A stretch of DNA of 57,391 bases from an uncultured Dialister sp. (GTDB lineage: Bacteria > Bacillota > Negativicutes > Veillonellales > Dialisteraceae), in contig CAAEVC010000130.1 of NCBI GenBank assembly GCA_900759415.1, positions 1 through 57,391 of the forward strand, in the 5' to 3' direction. Under the pieces are notes generated by a model. The model searched no databases. It saw only the letters and a program-made list of their open reading frames with translations, and had not been told where the DNA came from. Each line of letters starts with the position of its first letter. The stretch's first letter is position 1. Of this stretch, positions 1 to 9,030 are shown piece by piece. A program made the position numbers and the translations under genes.

Positions 1-49
1 TCTTACCAGTTTAAGGAGGTTCTTTCTTTTTCTATAAGATATTTTACCT

Positions 50-70
50 ACCCCCAGTTGAACTGGGGGT
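50..70. repeat. 21-nt perfect hairpin at left window edge
   Basis: A perfect inverted repeat with arms ACCCCCAGTT and AACTGGGGGT around a single G. On the plus strand the centre reads GTTGAAC. A hairpin of the same length with the same centre and two compensated base pairs lies at 57304-57324. Neither arm is followed by a T-run in a way that suggests an ordinary terminator. Sub-terminal hairpins of this sort are typical of IS200/IS605 family ends, so this may be the edge of such an element or a relic of one. No transposase reading frame lies inside the window. The sequence at 1-49 holds an AAGGAGG string at 14-20 but no start codon in range. Confidence 0.5.
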
Positions 71-97
71 TTAATCATGCCTATTCGGCGCCAAATC

Positions 98-130
98 AGA
101 AAATCGAGTCCCCGAAAGGACTCGATTTTT
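98..130 (-). terminator. intrinsic terminator after trmFO
   Basis: An 11-bp stem (AAATCGAGTCC at 101-111 with GGACTCGATTT at 118-128) and a 6-nt loop sit directly after the trmFO stop codon. Read on the minus strand the stem is followed by TTTTCTGATTT. It closes the yraN-comM-dprA-topA-trmFO run. Confidence 0.8.
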
Positions 131-1446
131 TAAATCAGATGTCTGCTGAATGATATGAAGCTGTCTAATTCTTCCAGTGCTCTTTCTGCCAGTTTCTGAT
201 TCTTCTCCTTTTTGGGGACCCGCTTCTCTAATGGCGGTACCAGTCCGAAATTGACATTCATCGGCTGGAAATTCTTTCCCTGGAAATGAGAAATATAATA
301 GCATAATGCCCCAATGGCAGTTTTTCTCGGGAATTCTACCGGCTCCATCCCCCGGTAGCGGAATGCTGCACTCCAGGCAGCCACAATTCCCGATGCTGCA
401 GATTCTACATATCCTTCCACACCAGTCATCTGCCCGGCAAAGAAAAGACCTTTCCGTTTTCTTGTCTCCATAGTTCCATTCAGGATATCCGGGGAATTCA
501 TATAGGTATTCCGGTGCATAACCCCATAGCGGATAAATTCTGCATTGGAAAGTCCGGGAATCATGCCGAATACTCTTTTCTGTTCTCCCCACTTCAGATG
601 GGTCTGGAAACCAACGATATTGTACATGGTATCGTCTTCATTATCCTGCCGGAGCTGTACGACTGCATAAGGTTCCTTACCGGTTCTAGGATCAGGAAGT
701 CCTACCGGTTTCATGGGACCAAAGCGCATGGTATCTTCTCCTCTGGCGGCCATGACTTCAATAGGCATGCATCCTTCAAAGACTTTCTGATTTTCAAAGC
801 CATGAACAGGAGCCGCTTCCGCTTCACATAAGGCCTTGCGGAAAGCTTTGTATTCTTCTTCATTCATCGGGCAGTTGAGGTATGCCGCCTCTCCCTTATT
901 ATAGCGGGACATGCGGTATACCACATTGGAATCCAGTGATTCTTTGGTCACAATGGGAGCCGCGGCATCATAGAAATGGAAACCTTCGCTTCCACAGAAT
1001 TTTTCAATATCCTCTGCCAGAGGGCCTTCGGTCAAAGGGCCAGTCGCAATGATGACAATACCTTCTTTAGGTATTTCTGTGATTTCTTCCTGTACAAAAT
1101 GAATCAGCGGATGTTCCTTGACGAGCCGGGTGACTTCTTCCGCATACCCCATCCGATCTACTGCCAATGCACCTCCGGCAGGTACCTGATGTTTATCAGC
1201 AGCTTTCATAATGACAGAGTTAAGTCTTCGCATTTCTTCTTTCAGAAGACCTACCGCATTAGTCAGCCCGGCTGCCCGGAGTGAGTTGCTGCATACCAGT
1301 TCCCCAAAGTAAGGAGTATGGTGCGCAGGGGTAGATTTAATGGGACGCATTTCGATCAGTTCTACAGGAATTCCCATTTCCGCCAGCTGGTAGGCTGCTT
1401 CACTGCCTGCCAGACCGGCACCTGCCACTGTTACATGATCATTCAA
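130..1446 (-). CDS. trmFO: TrmFO, folate-dependent tRNA U54 methyltransferase
   Basis: A 438-residue flavoprotein that makes 5-methyluridine at position 54 of tRNA, using methylenetetrahydrofolate as carbon donor and FAD as reductant. The FAD-binding GAGLAGSEAAYQLAE motif lies near the N-terminus, starting about residue 9. The family signature HHTPYFGELVCSNSLRA follows, with VDRMGYAEEVT and, near the C-terminus, FFAGQMTGVEGYVESAASG. Length matches the family (about 435-450). It follows topA by 22 bases on the same strand, an arrangement common in Firmicutes (topA-trmFO), and ends in an intrinsic terminator. No oddity seen. Confidence 0.95.
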   Translation of the reverse strand: MNDHVTVAGAGLAGSEAAYQLAEMGIPVELIEMRPIKSTPAHHTPYFGELVCSNSLRAAGLTNAVGLLKEEMRRLNSVIMKAADKHQVPAGGALAVDRMGYAEEVTRLVKEHPLIHFVQEEITEIPKEGIVIIATGPLTEGPLAEDIEKFCGSEGFHFYDAAAPIVTKESLDSNVVYRMSRYNKGEAAYLNCPMNEEEYKAFRKALCEAEAAPVHGFENQKVFEGCMPIEVMAARGEDTMRFGPMKPVGLPDPRTGKEPYAVVQLRQDNEDDTMYNIVGFQTHLKWGEQKRVFGMIPGLSNAEFIRYGVMHRNTYMNSPDILNGTMETRKRKGLFFAGQMTGVEGYVESAASGIVAAWSAAFRYRGMEPVEFPRKTAIGALCYYISHFQGKNFQPMNVNFGLVPPLEKRVPKKEKNQKLAERALEELDSFISFSRHLI

Positions 1447-1468
1447 TTCAATTCTCCTCTTCTATTGA

Positions 1469-3799
1469 TTATTTCTCTTCTGTCTTTTCTGTATTTTTTG
1501 TCTTTTTCTTATGGGTGGGACAGTCAGGATTAGAGCAGAAAATGGATTCTCTTCCATTTTTATATGTCTTCTTTACCATAATCGCACCGCAGGTTTCGCA
1601 GAACTGATTCACCGGTTCATCCCAGAGAGCCATATCACATGCAGGATAGCGGCTGCATCCGTAGAATATCCGGTTCTTTCTTGTCTTACGCTGCACCATA
1701 TGCCCCTCATTACACTTGGGGCAGATAATACCTGTATCGATCACAATGGCTTTATTGGCATTGCATTCCGGACATTTCAGATATCTGCCATAAGGGCCGT
1801 CTCTGTAAACCATGAGAGCACCACAGTGATCACATTTCACATCCGATACTTCTTCCGGTCCCTGAAGTACACTGTAAGGCTTGATATTCTTGCATTCCGG
1901 GTAGTTTGGGCAGGCCAGATACTTGCCGTATCTTCCCATCTTGACAATCATATTGGCGCCGCATTTCTCGCATTTTACATCAGTTTCGATCTGGCTTTCC
2001 TTCTTTTCCTTGTCTGCTTCTACATTCGCTTCTTTTAATTCTTTATCAAATTCTTTATAGAAGGAGCTCATGCCCTTTTTGTAAGTCGCCTGACCTTCCG
2101 CAATTTTATCAAGCCAGTTTTCCAGTCCCGCTGTGAAATCTACATTGATGATTGCCTCAAAATACTTTTTGAGAAGATCTGTCACCTTGAAACCGATTTC
2201 TGTAGGAACGAACTGTTTGCCTTCTTTGACCACATACTTTCTTTTCTGAATGGTATCAAGAATCGGCGCATACGTAGAAGGACGTCCGATACCCTTTTCT
2301 TCCATGGTCTTGATAAGACTTGCTTCTGTATATCTTGGAGGCGGTGCAGTAAAATGCTGTTCGCCCTCTACTTTCACATTGGAAACGATTTCTCCCTTTT
2401 TCAGCGGCGGTAAAAATCCTTCTTCCCCTTCTTCCTTCTTCTTGTCCTTCTTGGACTGCAGAATGGTAAATCCATCAAAAAGGACTGTACTTCCCACTGC
2501 TTTCAGCAGGCAGTTTCCTGCCTCAAGAAGTGCGGTGGTAGTCTGCAGCTTCTGCGGAGCCATCTGAGATGTAATGAATCTTTCCCAGATAAGAGTATAG
2601 AGTTTCAGCTGATCTTTGGTAAGTACAGAGCTCAATGCTTCCGGCGGGAATTTCAGACTGGTCGGACGGATGGCTTCATGGGCATCCTGGGCCTTCTTGG
2701 ATTTTGCATAAACATTAGGTTTAGCCGGAAGATATTCGCTGCCGTATACCGACTCAATATAAGGTCTTACCATGGCAATCATTTCATCGGAAATACGGGT
2801 AGAGTCCGTACGCATATAGGTAATAAGGCCTACATGTCCATGACCGGGGATTTCAATCCCTTCATAAAGGTTCTGAGCCAGCATCATGGTCTTCTTTGAA
2901 CCAAAGCTTAACCGGTTGACTGCATCCTGCTGCATGGTAGAAGTAGTGTACGGCGGTTTTGCCTTCCTCTGTTTCTGAGATCTGGTGACAGAAATAATTT
3001 CTGCATCTTTACCTTTGATGTCAGCTATGACCGCATCTGCCTCTTCTTTATTATGAAGGGCCGCTTCCCTGCCTTCTACCTGAATCAGTTTGGCAGTGAA
3101 TTTTTCAGAATCCGCCTTTTTATAAACTGCTTCTACTTTCCAGAATTCTTCCGGTACAAAAGCACGGATTTCTTCCTCCCGTTCACAGATCAGACGGGTG
3201 GCTACAGACTGTACACGGCCTGCAGAAAGCCCTCTGTAAATCAGTTTCCAGAGCCATGGAGACAGCTTGTACCCCACAAGACGGTCCAGTACACGTCTTG
3301 CCTGCTGTGCATCCACCCGGTTCATGTCAATCGGTTCAGGATCTGTAATGGCAGCCTTGATAGCCGGCGGTGTGATTTCATGGAAAGCAATGCGCACCTT
3401 GTCTTCCGGATTGATATCCAGCAGTTTGGACAGATGCCAGGAAATGGCTTCTCCTTCCCGGTCAGGGTCGGTTGCCAGAAGAACAGCTTTAGACTTATTG
3501 GCTTCCTTCTGCAGATCTTTAATAATGTTTTCTCTTTCCTTGGAATTTACATATTCCGGTTTAAAATCATCATCAATGTCGACACCCAGCGTTTTCTGCG
3601 GCAGATCACGGAGATGGCCTTTAGATGCCATCACTTTATAATCTGATCCCAGAATACGTTCGATGGTTTTTGCCTTGGCTGGTGATTCCACCACGACCAG
3701 AGTTTTGCCTTTGGGATTGACTTTTCTTTTAAAAAGGGTTTCGTTAGATTTACTGCCCTTTCTCTTTCTTGTCAATGTGATTGTTCTTGTAATAGGCAA
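1469..3799 (-). CDS. topA: DNA topoisomerase I (type IA)
   Basis: A 776-residue type IA topoisomerase that relaxes negative supercoils. A TOPRIM domain starts at VVVESPAKAKTIE (residues 35-47) and carries DPDREG (111-116). The catalytic tyrosine is Y328 in ITYMRTDSTRIS. The C-terminus has four Cys4 zinc ribbons, each starting CxxC (CEKCG, CDHCG, CPKCN, CETCG), which is at the high end for this family. The start is a TTG with GGAGGG six bases upstream. It gives a basic N-terminal extension of about 30 residues before the TOPRIM strand, which is longer than usual. Downstream of dprA by 55 bases. Confidence 0.95.
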   Translation of the reverse strand: MPITRTITLTRKRKGSKSNETLFKRKVNPKGKTLVVVESPAKAKTIERILGSDYKVMASKGHLRDLPQKTLGVDIDDDFKPEYVNSKERENIIKDLQKEANKSKAVLLATDPDREGEAISWHLSKLLDINPEDKVRIAFHEITPPAIKAAITDPEPIDMNRVDAQQARRVLDRLVGYKLSPWLWKLIYRGLSAGRVQSVATRLICEREEEIRAFVPEEFWKVEAVYKKADSEKFTAKLIQVEGREAALHNKEEADAVIADIKGKDAEIISVTRSQKQRKAKPPYTTSTMQQDAVNRLSFGSKKTMMLAQNLYEGIEIPGHGHVGLITYMRTDSTRISDEMIAMVRPYIESVYGSEYLPAKPNVYAKSKKAQDAHEAIRPTSLKFPPEALSSVLTKDQLKLYTLIWERFITSQMAPQKLQTTTALLEAGNCLLKAVGSTVLFDGFTILQSKKDKKKEEGEEGFLPPLKKGEIVSNVKVEGEQHFTAPPPRYTEASLIKTMEEKGIGRPSTYAPILDTIQKRKYVVKEGKQFVPTEIGFKVTDLLKKYFEAIINVDFTAGLENWLDKIAEGQATYKKGMSSFYKEFDKELKEANVEADKEKKESQIETDVKCEKCGANMIVKMGRYGKYLACPNYPECKNIKPYSVLQGPEEVSDVKCDHCGALMVYRDGPYGRYLKCPECNANKAIVIDTGIICPKCNEGHMVQRKTRKNRIFYGCSRYPACDMALWDEPVNQFCETCGAIMVKKTYKNGRESIFCSNPDCPTHKKKTKNTEKTEEK

Positions 3800-3854
3800 T
3801 GAATTCCCTCCTTATAAAAAGAGCATTCTATTATTATATACCATATGGATATAA

Positions 3855-4940
3855 CTAACTTCTCAGTATCATGTAACGGCCCGGCCCTGTTTCTTTTATA
3901 TATCCCTTTAACTGTAATTGCAGCAGGACCATGGTCACCGTAACAACAGACAATCCGGACTGCTGAATAATCTCTTCTGCAGTGACCTCGTTTTCTGTAC
4001 AGCAAAAACGATACACCAACTCTTCTTGTAAAGTCAACTGATCCAGATAAATTTTTTCTTTTTTCTCTTCTTTTTTATTCCATCCATACTCTGCCAATAC
4101 ATTTTCAAAGGAAGTACAGCAGATGGCTCCATTTCTGATCAGCTGATTCGTTCCGGCACAGGAAGGGATATAAATACTTCCAGGAACGGAAAAGACATCT
4201 CGTCCTTCTTCCAGTGCAAAATCAGATGTGATGAGGGAACCGCTTCTTTCAGCCGCTTCTACCACAATCACACCGCGGCAGAGTCCTGCAATAATCCGGT
4301 TTCTTGCAGGGAACTGCCTGCCCAGAGGCGGTGTCCCCAGGGGGTATTCAGAAATCAGGGCGCCCCCTTCTTCTATAATCTGAGCAAAAAGATTCCGATT
4401 TTCCGGAGGATATACCCTGTCCAGTCCAAATGCAGCCACCACCACTGTTTTTCCGTGAGACCTGAGCGCTCCCCGGTGAGCCGCACTGTCTATGCCTCTG
4501 GCTCCGCCGGAAACGATGGTTACTCCCTCTGCTGCCAGTCCGGACGCAAAATTTCCTGCCGTCTGGATACCATAAGACGTGGCCTTTCTTGAACCCACGA
4601 TGGCCATCATTTTTTCATCTGCCGGTAATGTTCCTTTGTAGAAAAGAACAGCCGGCGGATTGATGGTATTCCTTAAAAGATAGGGGTAGTCTTCTTCTTC
4701 AAAGGTTACAGACCGTACCCCCTTCTGATACATTTCTTCTTCAATACGGTCCGGTTCCGTTTCATGCCGCCATGAAAAGAAACTTTCCAGTGTCTTCCCT
4801 TTCAGCAGCTGGGACTGTCTGATATCATCATCCGACGCTTTCCATACGTTTTCCGGTATATGAAAGTATTCAATCAGTTCCCGCATATGCTTAGATCCCA
4901 GCCTCGGGCAGCCTGCCAGTGCTGCTGCATATTTATCCAT
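3855..4940 (-). CDS. dprA: DprA/Smf, DNA-processing protein
   Basis: A 361-residue RecA loader that protects incoming single-stranded DNA during natural transformation. The Rossmann-like DNA_processg_A domain carries GSRKATSYG and SGGARGIDSAAHRGAL, followed by NRIIAGLCRGVIVVEA. A C-terminal winged-helix domain (about residues 290-361, from LTLQEELVYRFCC) is present. I place the start at the ATG at 4938-4940 rather than the upstream GTG, because an AGGG site precedes the ATG and it overlaps the end of comM by 8 bases. Neighbours comM and yraN are also competence-associated. Whether the organism is transformable cannot be told from this window. Confidence 0.92.
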   Translation of the reverse strand: MDKYAAALAGCPRLGSKHMRELIEYFHIPENVWKASDDDIRQSQLLKGKTLESFFSWRHETEPDRIEEEMYQKGVRSVTFEEEDYPYLLRNTINPPAVLFYKGTLPADEKMMAIVGSRKATSYGIQTAGNFASGLAAEGVTIVSGGARGIDSAAHRGALRSHGKTVVVAAFGLDRVYPPENRNLFAQIIEEGGALISEYPLGTPPLGRQFPARNRIIAGLCRGVIVVEAAERSGSLITSDFALEEGRDVFSVPGSIYIPSCAGTNQLIRNGAICCTSFENVLAEYGWNKKEEKKEKIYLDQLTLQEELVYRFCCTENEVTAEEIIQQSGLSVVTVTMVLLQLQLKGYIKETGPGRYMILRS

Positions 4941-6456
4941 TTTTGCCACCCTGAGCACAGATCCTGTAGCTGATGGCCTCAGCTATATGCTGAGATTCTA
5001 TCTGAGCCTTCCCGTCCAGATCCGCAATGGTCCTTGCCACTTTGATAATCCGGTCATAGCTTCTTGCAGAAAGATGAAGTTTTTCAAAAACTTCGCGAAG
5101 CATTTCCATGCCTTCCTTATCCAGAAGGCAGGTCTCTTTCAGCTGCCGGTGGCCCATTTGTGCATTATTCTGCATATGCCACTTTGCCAGCCGTTCTCCC
5201 TGCACTCTTCTGGCTTCTTCCACCCTTTTTGCAATCTCTGCTGACGGCTCTCCTTTGATAGTCGCTGTGAGTTCACTGTATTTCGGCCGCTGCACCGAGA
5301 TGTGCAGATCTATACGGTCCAGAAGCGGTCCGGATATTTTCCTTCCATAACTTCTGATTTCCCCATCAGTACAGGTACAGGGATGATCCGGATCTCCAAG
5401 ATATCCGCAGGGACATGGATTCATGGCAGCAATAAGGATGAAATCTGCCGGATAGACAAAGGAGGCATTGACTCTCGAAATATGGACTTCCCTGTCTTCC
5501 AGAGGCTGACGGAGCACTTCCAGTACGGAACGGGGAAATTCAGGCAGTTCGTCAAGGAACAGTACACCCCTGTGAGCCAGTGTGACTTCTCCCGGTCTGG
5601 GGATAGTCCCGCCTCCAATCAGTCCTGCCATGGAAATCGTATGGTGCGGACTTCTGAATGGTCTTTCCCGTATAATATCTTCCGCTTTAAAAAGGCCGGC
5701 CACACTGTATATTTTTGTCACTTCCAGCGCTTCTTCCCTCGACATGGACGGAAGTATGGTGGTGATGCGTCTGGCCAGCATGGTTTTCCCGGATCCTGGC
5801 GGTCCGGTCATGAGTACATTATGTGCACCGGCTGCAGCGATTTCTAGTGCTCTCTTGGCCATGACCTGCCCCTGCACTTCTGCAAAGTCTACATCGCTGA
5901 CAGTATGGACTTCCGTTTCTCTCCGTACTGCCGGTTCCAACCGCTTTTTCCCCAGAAGAAATTCCACCAAATCCCGGAGAGTCTTTGGTCCGTACACTTC
6001 AATATTTTCACAGAGAAGCGCTTCATTTGTTACCTCAGGCGCCATGAAGTAACGGTCAACCCCCGCTTCCTTCCCTGCCAGTACCATGGATAATATGCCT
6101 GGAACAGGACGGATTTCCCCTTTTAATGATAATTCTCCTATGAATATGGTATTTCTTATGCATTCCATAGGAATTTCTCCGCAGGCTGCCAGAAGTCCCA
6201 CTGCAATAGGAAGATCCAGCCCGGAACCATCTTTTTTCAGATCCGCAGGTGCAAGATTGACTGTCACTTTATCCACAGGAAAGCGGTACCCCGAATTTCT
6301 GATGGCAGAATGCACCCGTTCCTTGGATTCTTTAATCGATGCCGCCGGAAGCCCTACAATATCAAAAGTGGGTGCCGATTTATTGATATCTATTTCTACG
6401 CCTATCACATTTCCATTCAATCCAAAGGTAGTTGTCCCCAAAACTTTTGCATACAT
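4933..6456 (-). CDS. comM: ComM/YifB family Mg-chelatase-like AAA+ ATPase
   Basis: A 507-residue AAA+ helicase-like protein of the ComM family, which promotes branch migration during integration of transforming DNA. The N-terminal ribosomal-S5-like fold starts MYAKVLGTTTFGLNG. The Walker A is TGPPGSGKTMLARR and the Walker B FLDELPEF, with the SPHH string typical of the family and a C-terminal Mg-chelatase domain ending YRICAQGGKNG. The ATG at 6454-6456 is chosen over an upstream TTG because AAGGAG lies 7 bases before the ATG. It sits between yraN and dprA, a common grouping. Confidence 0.93.
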   Translation of the reverse strand: MYAKVLGTTTFGLNGNVIGVEIDINKSAPTFDIVGLPAASIKESKERVHSAIRNSGYRFPVDKVTVNLAPADLKKDGSGLDLPIAVGLLAACGEIPMECIRNTIFIGELSLKGEIRPVPGILSMVLAGKEAGVDRYFMAPEVTNEALLCENIEVYGPKTLRDLVEFLLGKKRLEPAVRRETEVHTVSDVDFAEVQGQVMAKRALEIAAAGAHNVLMTGPPGSGKTMLARRITTILPSMSREEALEVTKIYSVAGLFKAEDIIRERPFRSPHHTISMAGLIGGGTIPRPGEVTLAHRGVLFLDELPEFPRSVLEVLRQPLEDREVHISRVNASFVYPADFILIAAMNPCPCGYLGDPDHPCTCTDGEIRSYGRKISGPLLDRIDLHISVQRPKYSELTATIKGEPSAEIAKRVEEARRVQGERLAKWHMQNNAQMGHRQLKETCLLDKEGMEMLREVFEKLHLSARSYDRIIKVARTIADLDGKAQIESQHIAEAISYRICAQGGKNG

Positions 6457-6501
6457 AAGAAATCTCCTTATCAAAAATACCCCTCAAAAATGAAGTTTTC
6501 A

Positions 6502-6855
6502 TTAAAATGCATTTCTTGTATGTCTGAATTTGGCTTCCCCATAAGGAGAAATCAGAATCTCCACCACATCAAACCGGATCCTTCTGTCCTCAATTCGTTT
6601 TTCTCTTATAAATACGTTGGCACAGTACCGTATATGTTTCTGCTTCGTATATCCCACAGCTTCAATAGGATCCCCGTATCGCCTGTTATGCCTGCTTTTT
6701 ACCTCCACAAAGACAAGGGTCCCTTCATCATCCATAATCAGATCTATTTCTCCATGAGCCCTTCTAAAGTTTCTGGTAATAAAATGATATCCCTTATTCT
6801 CCAGATAGCTTCTGGCCAGTCTCTCCCCTTCAGCGCCGAATATCGTTGTCCCCAT
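6502..6855 (-). CDS. yraN: YraN family (UPF0102) predicted endonuclease-fold protein
   Basis: A 117-residue protein of the UPF0102 family. It shows the restriction-endonuclease-like core: RAHGEIDLIMDD followed by LVFVEVKSR, where the acidic residues and the EVK triad match the PD-(D/E)XK layout. Its biochemical role is not settled. The ATG at 6853-6855 is preceded by AGAGG at good spacing; an upstream TTG at 6882 would add nine residues outside the family pattern. First gene of the run leading through comM, dprA, topA and trmFO. Confidence 0.88.
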   Translation of the reverse strand: MGTTIFGAEGERLARSYLENKGYHFITRNFRRAHGEIDLIMDDEGTLVFVEVKSRHNRRYGDPIEAVGYTKQKHIRYCANVFIREKRIEDRRIRFDVVEILISPYGEAKFRHTRNAF

Positions 6856-6926
6856 ATGTACCTCTGCTCTGGTCCTGTGCAATTCATAATAGAAATTTAT
6901 ATATTTTTAAATATGTATTCTATTTT

Positions 6927-6955
6927 ATTTTGAATCTTTTTTATACATTAGTCAA
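6927..6955 (-). promoter_or_regulatory. candidate sigma-A promoter for yraN operon
   Basis: On the minus strand TTGACT (6950-6955) is followed after 17 bases by CAAAAT (6927-6932). The -35 is near consensus and the -10 is weak. The transcript would start about 65 bases before the yraN ATG. Other AT-rich -10-like strings in 6880-6925 make the exact start uncertain. Confidence 0.35.
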
Positions 6956-7022
6956 TGCATGAAATACATAAATAGGTAAACTCTATAACCTGATGATTCA
7001 CTATCCATTTCAGTTATAAGAA

Positions 7023-7054
7023 AAACTGTATCCGCCAGAAAGCAGATACAGTTT
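7023..7054 (-). terminator. intrinsic terminator after ferritin
   Basis: Arms AAACTGTATC and GATACAGTTT pair perfectly over 10 bp. On the minus strand the stem is followed by TTTTTCTT. It lies about 30 bases after the ferritin stop. Confidence 0.85.
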
Positions 7055-7082
7055 CTATTGAATGAATGTTTAATTCCAGAGA

Positions 7083-7571
7083 TTAACGTTCAGCCAGATG
7101 AGCATCGAGCATGAAGAGCAGGCCTTCACAGTTGCCAGCCTTTTCGAAAGCAGTAACGTTGTCACGGGCGTTAACTTCTTCTTCTACCTGTTCAGTAATG
7201 TACCACTGGAGGAATACTTCTGTTTCCAGATCTCCTTCTTCACGAGCCATTCTGAAGAGGTTGCGGATGGAAGCAGATACTAATTCTTCATGTTCAAGAG
7301 ATGCCTTTGCAACATCGAGAGGATTGTCGAAATGTTTATCTACACCTTCAATGGATTTGAAGTCAACAACACCGTCACGGTCTTCAATATAAGCGATGAG
7401 TTTGAAAGCATGTTCTCTTTCTTCTTCATACTGCTTGTCCAGCCATTTTGCATAACCATTCAGCGCCAGATTTTTCATATCATGAGACATTGCACGATAA
7501 AGATAACCGGAACCGAGTTCCATATTAACCTGATCATTTAATGCTTTTAAGAGTTTGTCAGATAATTTCAT
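7083..7571 (-). CDS. ftnA: ferritin (FtnA-type, haem-free)
   Basis: A 162-residue iron-storage ferritin. It oxidises ferrous iron at a di-iron centre and stores it in a 24-mer shell. The ferritin-like four-helix bundle carries QVNMELGSGYLYRAM, YEEEREHAFKLIAYIEDR (the ExxH ferroxidase ligands) and FLQWYITEQVEEE. The length fits bacterial FtnA and there is no haem-ligating methionine pattern of bacterioferritin. The gene stands alone, with its own promoter (7636-7664) and terminator (7023-7054), directly downstream of the tetrapyrrole operon. A strong GGAG site precedes the ATG. Confidence 0.95.
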   Translation of the reverse strand: MKLSDKLLKALNDQVNMELGSGYLYRAMSHDMKNLALNGYAKWLDKQYEEEREHAFKLIAYIEDRDGVVDFKSIEGVDKHFDNPLDVAKASLEHEELVSASIRNLFRMAREEGDLETEVFLQWYITEQVEEEVNARDNVTAFEKAGNCEGLLFMLDAHLAER

Positions 7572-7635
7572 TTCCGTTCTCCTTTTCCAAAAGATAACTT
7601 CTATTAGGCTTTAGGGAAGCCCGATTAACATATAT

Positions 7636-7664
7636 ATTATAACATGGATAATTTTCGAAGTAAA
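7636..7664 (-). promoter_or_regulatory. promoter of ferritin gene
   Basis: Minus strand TTTACT (7659-7664), 17-base spacer, then TATAAT (7636-7641) preceded by TG one base upstream (extended -10). No clear Fur- or PerR-type box overlaps it that I can defend. Confidence 0.6.
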
Positions 7665-7728
7665 GCAATCTTCCCCTTCTGTCTTCTATAAAAATCATAT
7701 ACTAAAGGGCATGCATGTTATAAAATCA

Positions 7729-9030
7729 TTATTTTATCCGGGCAGCTTCTTTCATTGCCACTCTGCCTGCTTCGATAGTCTTTTCTATGTCTTCATCACT
7801 GTGTGCATAGGACATGAAGAGCGTTTCGAAGGGAGAAGGAGCCAGATAAATCTTCTGGCTCAGCATGGAAAGGAACCAGGCTTTGAACTGCTTTCCATTG
7901 GCAGCACAGGCATCTTCATAATTCAGTACATCCTTTTCAGAGAAGAATATGCCAAACATGGACCCTGACTGATGGCAGACGAGCGGAACGCCTGCTTCAT
8001 CAGCAGCTTCTTTCCATCCAGCTAGCAGCTTCTTTACTTTTCCTGCAAGGATTTCTTCAAAATCCGGTATGGCCATCATCTGTTTCAATGTTTCAATGCC
8101 TGCAGTCACTGCCAGCGGATTGCCGGAAAGAGTCCCTGCCTGATATACAGAGCCTTCCGGAGTCACACAGTTCATGATTTCCTTCCGTCCGCCATAGGCA
8201 GCTGCCGGAAGTCCTCCGCCAATGATTTTTCCCAGGCATGTCATATCCGGATGGATATGATAACGGGCCTGTGCACCATGGAGAGTGGTGCGGAAGCCGC
8301 ACATGACTTCATCAAAAATCAGAACTGTTCCATGCTTTTCTGTTTCTGCTCTTAAAGTTTCCAGAAATCCTTCGCGGGGAAGGACGCATCCCATGTTTCC
8401 AGCTACCGGTTCCACAATAACCGCTGCAATGGTATCCCCCTCTTCATCCATGATCTTTTTGAAGGCTTCAATATCATTGTATGGGGCAATCAGTGTATCT
8501 TTTGCTGTTCCCTCTGTTACGCCTGCACTATTCGGGCTTCCAAAGGTAGCCGCTCCGGATCCTGCCTTTACAAGAAGACTGTCTCCATGACCATGGTAGC
8601 AGCCTTCAAATTTCAGTATCCTTGCTCTTCCGGTATAGCCTCTTGCCGCACGGAGAGCACTCATCGTAGCTTCCGTACCGGAATTGACCATACGCATTTT
8701 TTCAATAGATGGATATACCTTCTGGATCAGTTCTGCAATTTCTGTTTCAAGAAGGGTGGGCGCACCATAGCTGGTACTTCTTTCTGCAGCCTTCTGTATT
8801 TCTCTGATAACCGCAGGATGAGCATGGCCAAGAACCATAGGTCCCCAGGAGCCCACATAATCAATATAATCATTGCCATCAATATCGATGATATGAGAGC
8901 CATGAGCTTCCCTGATAAATGGAGGCGGACATCCCATATTCGGATAGGATCTTACCGGGCTGTTGACTCCGCCGGGCATATATTTTTTTGCTTCTGCAAA
9001 AGCAGCTTCTGATTTCTCCAGGTTAATCAT
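7729..9030 (-). CDS. hemL: glutamate-1-semialdehyde 2,1-aminomutase
   Basis: A 433-residue PLP enzyme that turns glutamate-1-semialdehyde into 5-aminolaevulinate, the second dedicated step of the C5 pathway. The PLP lysine lies in CLGKIIGGGLPAAAYGG. The family start GGVNSPVRS and the EPVAGNMGCVLP motif are present. The ATG at 9028-9030 overlaps the hemB stop (ATGA) and is preceded by GGAGG. A longer reading frame of eight residues upstream lies inside hemB and is not used. Last gene of the tetrapyrrole operon. A weak AT-only hairpin overlaps its stop (7720-7737). Confidence 0.95.
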   Translation of the reverse strand: MINLEKSEAAFAEAKKYMPGGVNSPVRSYPNMGCPPPFIREAHGSHIIDIDGNDYIDYVGSWGPMVLGHAHPAVIREIQKAAERSTSYGAPTLLETEIAELIQKVYPSIEKMRMVNSGTEATMSALRAARGYTGRARILKFEGCYHGHGDSLLVKAGSGAATFGSPNSAGVTEGTAKDTLIAPYNDIEAFKKIMDEEGDTIAAVIVEPVAGNMGCVLPREGFLETLRAETEKHGTVLIFDEVMCGFRTTLHGAQARYHIHPDMTCLGKIIGGGLPAAAYGGRKEIMNCVTPEGSVYQAGTLSGNPLAVTAGIETLKQMMAIPDFEEILAGKVKKLLAGWKEAADEAGVPLVCHQSGSMFGIFFSEKDVLNYEDACAANGKQFKAWFLSMLSQKIYLAPSPFETLFMSYAHSDEDIEKTIEAGRVAMKEAARIK